Of a DNA stretch of 6,233 nucleotides, positions 1 to 4,655 are shown piece by piece. Numbering within the stretch: position 1 is the stretch's first letter; every line of letters begins with the position of its first letter. The notes beneath the pieces are model-generated. The model ran no database searches. It saw only the letters and a list, made by a program, of their open reading frames with translations, and was not told the origin of the DNA. The position numbers and the translations under genes were made by a program. This stretch comes from Deltaproteobacteria bacterium (GTDB lineage Bacteria; Desulfobacterota; SM23-61). The stretch spans positions 1 to 6,233 of the forward strand of contig JAPLIW010000559.1 of the NCBI GenBank assembly GCA_026388915.1, read 5' to 3'.

Positions 1-296
1 CCAAATACAAAAAAAATACCGGTTCCTATCCCAGCCTCGCCGCCTTGAGCGGATACATCAGCATCTACGCCCTTTTTGAAGCGATCAAAAAGGCCAGGCC
101 CATCGATTCGCAAAAAACCCTGGGGGCCTTAGAAGATTTAACCTTCCGCACTCCTGTGGGCCAGATGACCATCCGCAAAACGGACCATCGAACCATGTGG
201 CCCATCTGGTGCGGGTCCACCCAGTCCAGTTCCGATTACCCTTTTGCCATTCTGGGAAACCTAAAAGCTCTGGGGCCGGACTCTTTTTCTCCCTGA
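1..296 (+). CDS. ABC transporter substrate-binding protein, Liv/HAAT type (C-terminal fragment)
   Basis: Partial gene cut by the left edge; the first complete codon is at base 3 and the stop TGA is at 294-296, leaving about 97 residues. The fragment reads as the end of a periplasmic type I ligand-binding protein (Peripla_BP_6 / LivK-like): a helix with SLAALSGYISIYALFEAIKKA, then a segment with LEDLTFRTPVGQMTIRKTDH, then MWPIWCG and a short tail. In this family the 'TPVG.....R..DH' stretch followed by a hydrophobic strand closes the second lobe and captures branched-chain amino acids, amides, short acids or aromatic acids outside the cytoplasmic membrane. A TTG at 45 can open a frame but is internal to the domain and not a credible start. 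The acyl-CoA ligase follows 52 bases later, which suggests that the imported ligand is an acid that becomes CoA-activated. The ligand cannot be told from this end of the protein. Confidence 0.78.
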   Translation, partial: KYKKNTGSYPSLAALSGYISIYALFEAIKKARPIDSQKTLGALEDLTFRTPVGQMTIRKTDHRTMWPIWCGSTQSSSDYPFAILGNLKALGPDSFSP

Positions 297-313
297 CCGC
301 GGGAGAAAGAGGG
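281..313 (+). promoter_or_regulatory. Intercistronic stem-loop spanning the stop codon
   Basis: Bases 281-293 pair with 301-313 in a 13-bp stem (11 Watson-Crick pairs and two G-U pairs) with a 7-base loop, 294-300, that contains the TGA stop. The inner 8 bp (286-293 with 301-308) are perfect. No U-run follows, so it is not a standard intrinsic terminator. Stem-loops after binding-protein genes are known, for example after malE, to stabilise the upstream mRNA and lower expression of downstream genes. That role is inferred here. Confidence 0.5.
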
Positions 314-331
314 ATGCCGTTCTTTCCCCCG
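300..331 (+). promoter_or_regulatory. Alternative hairpin competing with the stop-codon stem-loop
   Basis: Bases 300-310 pair with 321-331 (10 of 11 pairs, one A-C mismatch at 304/327), loop 311-320. It uses the same purine-rich segment, 301-310, as the stem at 281-313, so the two structures exclude each other. It ends 17 bases before the ATG at 349 and could influence readthrough or translation of the acyl-CoA ligase. Function is inferred only. Confidence 0.35.
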
Positions 332-348
332 GCAGAGATTGCGAGGAT

Positions 349-1923
349 ATGAGTACTTCCAAGCTGATACGCCCGTCTCTCCACTATCCGGAGGAGCCGC
401 TCTATCATCTCCTGAAAAGGACCGTGGAACGCCTGCCCCATAAAGTGGCGGTCATCGACCTTCAGGGAGAGAGGGAACTCACCTTCCTCGACATCGACCG
501 GGAAAGCGATGCCCTGGCCCGCGCCTTTCTCGACTGGGGGATCCAGGTGGGAGACCGGGTTTCATTTCTTATGCCCAACGGGTGGGAATACTTCGTGGGT
601 TTTTACGCCTCCATGAAGGTGGGAGCCGTCGCTTCTCCCATGAACCCCACTCTGCGCCAGCGGGAAGTGAAGAGCCAGGTCAATGACGCGGAGAGCAGGG
701 TGCTTCTGGTCCAGCAGGACCTCTTCCCGATGGTGGAGAAAATCCTTCCGGAAATGCCTTCCCTGGAAAAGGTGATCATCACCCGGAAGGCCGACTCACC
801 GGGGGATAGGTTTTTTTCTCTGCCGCACCTTTTAAAAAAATATTCCGGCCCTTTCTCCGCTCCTCTCCCCCGGATTCAACCCCGGGAGGATCTGGCCGCG
901 CTTCCTTACTCTTCGGGCACCGCCGGCCTGAGCAAAGGGGTCATGATCACCCACTTCAACCTTCTCTCCAACACCATCCAGTCCATGCACGCCGTGGAGG
1001 CGGGGGAAAACGATGTCTTCATCAGCTTCCTCCCCTTCCATCATATCTATGGTTTCACTTATTTCCTCTGCGGCTCCATCTACCTGGGAGCCACCCAGGT
1101 CGTCGTGGCCCGCTTTCATGCCGAAGATTGTCTGCGCCTCATGGAAAGATACCGGGTCACGGTGCTCTTCGGCGTCCAGCCGGCCCTCCTGGCCTTTCTC
1201 ACGGTGCCCGAACTGGAGAAATTTGACCTTTCCTCCCTGCGGTACATATGGATTGGAGCCGCTCCTCTGGTCCCCTCCGTCGCCCGGGCCATTCAGGAGA
1301 AGTTCCGGGTACCCATCGCCCGCCATTATGGATTGAGTGAGGCATCTCCCACCACCCATTCCAATCCCCCGAAGCGCGCCAAAGAAGGCTCGGTGGGGAT
1401 CGCGGTGAGCGACATGGAAGACAAGATCATGGACTGGGATGAGGGAAAGAAGGAGATGAAAACGGGAGAACCCGGAGAGCTGGCGGTCCGGGGTCCCAAC
1501 CTCTTCCAGGGCTACTGGAAACACCCGGAAGACACCAAGCTGGCCCTGCGCGACGGATGGCTCTACACGGGGGACATCGCCTGGATGGACGATGAAGGGT
1601 ACGTTTTTATCCTGGACCGGAAAAAGGAGATGATCAAATACCGGGGATACCAGATCGCCCCGGCGGAACTGGAAGCGATTATCATGGAACATCCGGCGGT
1701 GAAAGACTGTGCCGTCGTGGGGATCCCCGAAGAAAACCTGGGGGAGATTCCCAAGGCCTTTATCGTAAGGAAAGAAGAGGTCGCTCTTTCCGCCGAAGAA
1801 GTTATGGCTTTCGTGGCCGAGCGGGTCGCCCCCTATAAAAAGATCCGCGACGTGTCCTTCATCCACGAAATCCCCAAGAATCAATCCGGAAAGATCCTGC
1901 GGCGGGTCCTGAAGGTCGGATAA
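349..1923 (+). CDS. AMP-forming acyl-CoA synthetase (4CL/fatty acid-CoA ligase type)
   Basis: Encodes 524 residues, a full-length member of the ANL adenylating superfamily (AMP-binding domain about 25-430, C-terminal AMP-binding_C domain about 435-520). It should activate a carboxylic acid with ATP to an acyl-adenylate and then to acyl-CoA in the cytoplasm. Visible motifs: P-loop YSSGTAGLSKG at 187-197; FLPFHHIYG at 227-235; GAAPL at 303-307; YGLSE at 327-331; YTGD at 406-409, with the ribose-binding Asp 409; hinge DRKKEMIKYRGYQI from Asp 423; and NQSGKILRR with the catalytic Lys 515. The P-loop has Ala and Ser where TGLPKG is usual, a mild variation. The ATG at 349 gives the expected N-terminus; its ribosome site is weak (GAGG at 343-346, only two bases from the ATG), which fits coupling to the upstream gene. 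The substrate is unresolved: 4-coumarate/benzoate-like aryl acids or medium-chain acids are both possible. The preceding ABC binding protein suggests it activates the imported acid. Confidence 0.95.
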   Translation: MSTSKLIRPSLHYPEEPLYHLLKRTVERLPHKVAVIDLQGERELTFLDIDRESDALARAFLDWGIQVGDRVSFLMPNGWEYFVGFYASMKVGAVASPMNPTLRQREVKSQVNDAESRVLLVQQDLFPMVEKILPEMPSLEKVIITRKADSPGDRFFSLPHLLKKYSGPFSAPLPRIQPREDLAALPYSSGTAGLSKGVMITHFNLLSNTIQSMHAVEAGENDVFISFLPFHHIYGFTYFLCGSIYLGATQVVVARFHAEDCLRLMERYRVTVLFGVQPALLAFLTVPELEKFDLSSLRYIWIGAAPLVPSVARAIQEKFRVPIARHYGLSEASPTTHSNPPKRAKEGSVGIAVSDMEDKIMDWDEGKKEMKTGEPGELAVRGPNLFQGYWKHPEDTKLALRDGWLYTGDIAWMDDEGYVFILDRKKEMIKYRGYQIAPAELEAIIMEHPAVKDCAVVGIPEENLGEIPKAFIVRKEEVALSAEEVMAFVAERVAPYKKIRDVSFIHEIPKNQSGKILRRVLKVG

Positions 1924-2032
1924 AAAGAGTGTTCGGGGGAGTGTCCGTAAGAAAATTTCCTTTTTATCCCACTGACACGGTCACTGACGCTTCTTTTCCT
2001 GGCAATCACACATACAATTAAAGGGGGTTTTT
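1924..2032 (+). other. Spacer between ligase and ADP-forming synthetase genes, with short repeats
   Basis: A 109-base non-coding gap. Bases 1940-1948 and 1977-1985 form a 9-base inverted repeat with one mismatch, separated by 28 bases of largely AT-rich sequence. CACTGAC occurs twice as a direct repeat, at 1970-1976 and 1982-1988. There is no GC stem plus U-run terminator. A TACAAT at 2013-2018 resembles a -10 box but lacks a matching -35 and lies too near the start codon. The repeats could be an operator or a degenerate interspersed repeat; neither is shown. Confidence 0.35.
2021..2027 (+). promoter_or_regulatory. Ribosome binding site fixing the GTG start at 2033
   Basis: AAGGGGG lies five bases upstream of GTG 2033. 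The combination supports a GTG start and the N-terminus MNSSIFESFEPIFYPRSLAVIG, which aligns well with the usual beginning of CoA-binding domains in this family. Confidence 0.7.
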
Positions 2033-3505
2033 GTGAATTCCTCTATCTTTGAATCCTTTGAACCTATCTTTTACCCCAGATCCCTGGCCGTCATCGGGGC
2101 TTCAGCGGATATGACCAAGTTCGGCAATATCATCCTCAGCGCCATCCTGGAGATCGGCTTCGAGGGTCGAGTCTACCCCGTGAATACCGAAGGAGGAGAT
2201 ATCAACGGACTTAAGGCCTACCGTTCTCTCCAGGAGATCCCGGGGGAAGTGGATTTCGCCGTCATGACCATCCCCGCGCCGGCAGTCAAAAACTCCCTGG
2301 AGGAATGTCTCCGCAAGGGAGTGAAAGGGGTGGAGATTTTGACGTCCGGGTTCCGGGAGACCGGAACTTCCGAAGGCCGACGGCTGGAAGAAGAGATCGT
2401 CCAGGTTGCCCGGCGGGGGATTCGGATTCTCGGCCCCAACTGCTTCGGGATCTACTGCCCGGAGAGCGGCTTGACCATTCTTCCCGGACAGAACTTTTCG
2501 CGGGAGACCGGTCCGGTGGGCTTTCTTTCCCAGAGCGGCGGTCTGTGCGCGGACCTGGGCCAGATTGCCAAAGGGCTGGGAATCCAGTTCAGCAAAATGG
2601 TCAGCTACGGCAACGGATGCGACGTGGCGGCCTGCGACCTCCTGGAATACTTCTTCGCCGACCCCAAGACCCGGATCATCGCCGGCTACCTGGAAGGAGT
2701 GGAGGACGGCCCGCGATTCCTGGAGATTCTGAAAAACAATAAAGGAAAAAAGCCGGTCATCCTCTGGAAGGCCGGGCTGACCGAAACCGGAAGCCGCGCG
2801 GTGATGAGCCACACCGGGTCCCTCAGCGGGGCGGCTGAAGTGTGGAAATCGGTTTTGCAGCAGGCGGGCGTAGTCCAGGTGGGAAGCGCGGAGGAGCTCA
2901 TCGATACGATTTACGCTTTTCTCTACCTCCCGCCCCATGCCGGACCCAAAGTGGCTCTCATGGGAGGCGGCGGAGCGATCGGGGTTGCCGCCTCGGACTC
3001 CCTGGATCGGCTTGGATTGTCGGTCCCGGTCTTATCCCCCCCCATTCTGGAGAAACTCAAGGCCTCCTTCCCCGCGGTGGGAAACAGCCTGAAGAACCCC
3101 GTGGACCTGGGCAATCCCATGATCCCCCCCTCCATGCTGCGCAAAGTGATGGAGGCTGCCGGAGAAGACGGGGGGATCGACACCTTGATCGTGATTCAAA
3201 TCCTTTTTTACATCCTCTACCAGGTTCGCCACCGTTTGGGGATGGATGACAGGCCTCTCTCCCAGTTCAGCTTCCAGCCCGGGCTTTTGAAAGCCTGCCA
3301 GGAAGCCAGAGAAAAATACCAAAAGGCCATCATCCTGGTTCTGCCCGACATCGTCACCGATGGAAAGATGATCGACCTGGAGATCGAATGGCGCCGGGAG
3401 AGGGATAACTACCAGGCTGCCGGGTTCCCGGTCTTCAAGAGCCTGGACCGCGCCGCCCGGGCATTAAGTCATTTCGTGAGATATCATCAGCGGCTTCAAG
3501 CTTGA
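2033..3505 (+). CDS. ADP-forming acyl-CoA synthetase, alpha-type subunit (CoA-binding / succinyl-CoA ligase-like)
   Basis: Encodes 490 residues. Family chemistry: acyl-CoA + ADP + phosphate to acid + ATP + CoA, reversible, through a phosphohistidine. Domains: CoA-binding Rossmann fold about 8-105 (PRSLAVIGAS at 15-24); first ligase-CoA domain about 130-295 with ILGPNCFG at 132-139, FLSQSGG at 164-170, SYGN at 191-194, YLEG with Glu 221, and MSHTGSLSG with His 260, the expected phosphorylation site; second ligase-CoA domain about 305-480 with MGGGGAIG at 310-317 and KNPVDLG at 354-360. Glu 221 and His 260 are spaced as the conserved Glu/His pair of succinyl-CoA synthetase alpha. There is no ATP-grasp domain in the protein or elsewhere in the window, so it needs a beta subunit in trans or acts differently. 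At 490 residues it is slightly longer than the roughly 460 usual for alpha subunits. It starts with GTG behind a good ribosome site and is followed 33 bases later by the methyltransferase. The acyl substrate is unknown; acetate, aryl-acetate and branched acids are all possible. Confidence 0.92.
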   Translation: MNSSIFESFEPIFYPRSLAVIGASADMTKFGNIILSAILEIGFEGRVYPVNTEGGDINGLKAYRSLQEIPGEVDFAVMTIPAPAVKNSLEECLRKGVKGVEILTSGFRETGTSEGRRLEEEIVQVARRGIRILGPNCFGIYCPESGLTILPGQNFSRETGPVGFLSQSGGLCADLGQIAKGLGIQFSKMVSYGNGCDVAACDLLEYFFADPKTRIIAGYLEGVEDGPRFLEILKNNKGKKPVILWKAGLTETGSRAVMSHTGSLSGAAEVWKSVLQQAGVVQVGSAEELIDTIYAFLYLPPHAGPKVALMGGGGAIGVAASDSLDRLGLSVPVLSPPILEKLKASFPAVGNSLKNPVDLGNPMIPPSMLRKVMEAAGEDGGIDTLIVIQILFYILYQVRHRLGMDDRPLSQFSFQPGLLKACQEAREKYQKAIILVLPDIVTDGKMIDLEIEWRRERDNYQAAGFPVFKSLDRAARALSHFVRYHQRLQA

Positions 3506-3525
3506 AAGGGGATGATTCTTTTTAC

Positions 3526-3531
3526 GGGGGA
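3526..3531 (+). promoter_or_regulatory. Ribosome binding site favouring the ATG at 3539
   Basis: GGGGGA lies seven bases before ATG 3539. The alternative ATG at 3512, in the same frame, has its purine run (3505-3511) directly touching the start codon with no spacer, and it would add nine residues of non-family character. I therefore prefer 3539. Confidence 0.6.
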
Positions 3532-3538
3532 TAAAGAA

Positions 3539-4432
3539 ATGGGTCTCTGGAAAAGCCGGCTGGAGAAGAAAAAAATATTGATCGCCGACGGCGGATGGGG
3601 GACGGAGTTGCAGAAGCGCGGACTGGCGCCGGGCGAGCCTCCCGAGGCCTGGAACCTCAGCCGGCCGGAAGATGTTCTGGCCGTTGCCCGCTCCTATGTG
3701 GAAGCCGGGGCGGATATCCTCCTGACCAATACCTTCGGCGGCAGCCCCCTGAAGCTTGCCAAGGTGCATCTGGAAGGCAAGCTGCTCGAAATCAATCGCC
3801 GAGGGGCGGGGATATCCAAACAGGCGGCCGGAGACCGGGCCCTGGTATTCGCCTCGATCGGGCCGACCGGTGAATTCATGGCCCCCCTGGGGACGATTAG
3901 TGAAGCGGACATGGTGAAAGGCTTTGCGGAGCAGGCCAGGGCCCTTGCCGAAGGCGGAGCCGATGGAATCGTGGTCGAGACCATGATGGACCTAGCCGAG
4001 GCCAAAGCCGCCCTTCAGGCTGCCAGAGAGAACACATCCCTGCCGGTGGCGGTCACCCTGACCTTCAACAAGGGCCCCAAGGGATACGCCACCATGATGG
4101 GCGTCCGACCGGAGCAGGCCGCCGCCGAGCTGGAAAAGGCGGGGGCGGATATCATCGGGGCCAACTGCGGGGCGGGGATCGATGTCATGATTGAACTGAT
4201 GGGCGTGATGCGCTCGGCCACGGCCCTGCCCGTCTGGTGCAAGCCCAACGCGGGCCTTCCCGAGCTGGTAGAAGGGAAAACGGTCTACCGCGAAACGCCG
4301 GAAATGATGGCCTCCAAGCTGGGGGCCCTGGTGCAGGCCGGTGCCAACATCGTGGGCGGCTGCTGCGGCACAACCCCCGCTCACATCCGCGCCTTCGCCC
4401 TGGAGCGAGACAAGTTGGCAAGCCCTGCTTAG
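3539..4432 (+). CDS. Stand-alone homocysteine S-methyltransferase (MetH N-terminal-module type)
   Basis: Encodes 297 residues from ATG 3539 (306 if the in-frame ATG at 3512 is used). It is a Zn-dependent homocysteine-binding TIM barrel (S-methyl_trans / PF02574 family) that transfers a methyl group to homocysteine to give methionine in the cytoplasm. Motifs, numbered from 3539: DGGWGTE at 17-23, LTNTF at 62-66, IGPTGE at 107-112, VET around Glu 147, GANCG with zinc ligand Cys 210, PNAG at 236-239, and GGCCGTTPAH with zinc ligands Cys 275 and Cys 276. All three cysteines are present, so it looks active. The GPTGE, PNAG and KTVY features resemble the N-terminal module of cobalamin-dependent MetH more than betaine- or S-methylmethionine-specific enzymes. 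It lacks pterin, cobalamin and reactivation domains, so the methyl donor, perhaps a separate methyl-corrinoid protein, must come from elsewhere. It lies 33 bases after the ADP-forming synthetase gene and is probably co-transcribed. Betaine or S-methylmethionine as donor is not excluded. Confidence 0.93.
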   Translation: MGLWKSRLEKKKILIADGGWGTELQKRGLAPGEPPEAWNLSRPEDVLAVARSYVEAGADILLTNTFGGSPLKLAKVHLEGKLLEINRRGAGISKQAAGDRALVFASIGPTGEFMAPLGTISEADMVKGFAEQARALAEGGADGIVVETMMDLAEAKAALQAARENTSLPVAVTLTFNKGPKGYATMMGVRPEQAAAELEKAGADIIGANCGAGIDVMIELMGVMRSATALPVWCKPNAGLPELVEGKTVYRETPEMMASKLGALVQAGANIVGGCCGTTPAHIRAFALERDKLASPA

Positions 4433-4436
4433 TGCT

Positions 4437-4542
4437 TCGATTCGCAAATACAGACACGTATTCTCCAGCGGGTCATTGATACAATTGCTCACTCAGCACT
4501 AAGTCCAGAGTAAATAAATTCGTTAGCGAATTTATGAATCGA
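4437..4542 (+). promoter_or_regulatory. Competing long-range pairing with the nested stem-loop
   Basis: Bases 4437-4449 can pair with 4530-4542 (11 Watson-Crick pairs and one G-U out of 13, one mismatch at 4445/4534). This segment overlaps the 3' arm of the inner stem at 4527-4535, so the two folds are mutually exclusive, as in a switching leader. That it switches is inference. Confidence 0.35.
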
Positions 4543-4562
4543 TGGACTTAGATAAACTGCTG
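4494..4562 (+). repeat. Nested inverted repeat / extended stem-loop
   Basis: Three coaxial stems: 4494-4498 with 4558-4562 (5 bp); 4499-4507 with 4543-4551 (9 bp, perfect); and 4514-4522 with 4527-4535 (9 bp, perfect) closed by the tetraloop TTAG. A six-base bulge at 4552-4557 and a 6x7 internal loop separate them. No U-run follows, so it is not a typical intrinsic terminator. The size and near symmetry would suit a structured RNA or a MITE-like palindrome. Confidence 0.6.
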
Positions 4563-4601
4563 CATTTCCTAACCCGGGCAAGCCGGAACCAAGCAGGATG
4601 A

Positions 4602-4634
4602 TGCAGGGGCGCCGATCCTTGCGGTTCGCCTGCA
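4602..4634 (+). promoter_or_regulatory. GC-rich hairpin just upstream of the permease ribosome site
   Basis: Bases 4602-4607 pair with 4629-4634, 4610-4611 with 4627-4628, and 4612-4614 with 4622-4624, leaving a 7-base loop at 4615-4621 and two-base bulges at 4608-4609 and 4625-4626. It ends 10 bases before AGAGGG. It could modulate translation initiation of the permease, but no sequestering of the ribosome site itself is seen. Confidence 0.4.
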
Positions 4635-4644
4635 ATACTCATTC

Positions 4645-4650
4645 AGAGGG
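4645..4650 (+). promoter_or_regulatory. Ribosome binding site of the permease gene
   Basis: AGAGGG lies five bases before ATG 4656 and supports that start. The preceding hairpin leaves it unpaired. Confidence 0.65.
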
Positions 4651-4655
4651 AACCC

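Larger units (their letters stand above)
4433..4655 (+). other. 223-base structured leader/spacer before the permease gene
   Basis: No credible coding sequence, tRNA or recognised riboswitch is seen. The first half (about 4440-4560) is clearly AT-richer than the flanking genes and holds nested inverted repeats; the second half is GC-rich with a further hairpin near the ribosome site. The thiamine-pyrophosphate riboswitch landmarks (CTGAGA and an ACCTGATCTGG-like segment) are absent, although they might be expected before a CytX-type gene. Candidate interpretations are an uncharacterised cis-regulatory leader or a decayed small palindromic element. Confidence 0.5.

Noticed and set aside
45..47. 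TTG as a start codon for a short independent protein
   Set aside because: The reading frame is open to the left edge and the sequence on both sides of this codon fits the binding-protein C-terminal lobe, so this is the end of a longer gene.
832..1884. Long open frame on the minus strand (350 codons)
   Set aside because: It lies wholly opposite the acyl-CoA ligase, whose motifs are complete. Its translation is low-complexity and lacks any recognisable domain, as expected for an antisense shadow in GC-biased DNA.
1984..2018. Possible sigma-70 promoter with TACAAT at 2013-2018
   Set aside because: No -35 hexamer at 16-18 bases upstream, and transcription would start within the ribosome site.
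2102..2938. Minus-strand open frame of 278 codons
   Set aside because: Entirely antisense to the ADP-forming synthetase alpha gene; no domain signal, and a composition typical of shadow frames.
4457..4485. Possible promoter with TACAAT at 4480-4485
   Set aside because: The -35 position at 17-base spacing reads CGTATT, a poor match; this is not enough to call a promoter.
4499..4560. Intrinsic terminator for the methyltransferase gene
   Set aside because: The stem-loop is AT-rich in its apical part and is not followed by a run of T.
4602..4640. tRNA-like T-arm (GGTTCGCC)
   Set aside because: Stem and loop lengths do not fit a T-arm, and no acceptor, D or anticodon arms can be assembled around it.
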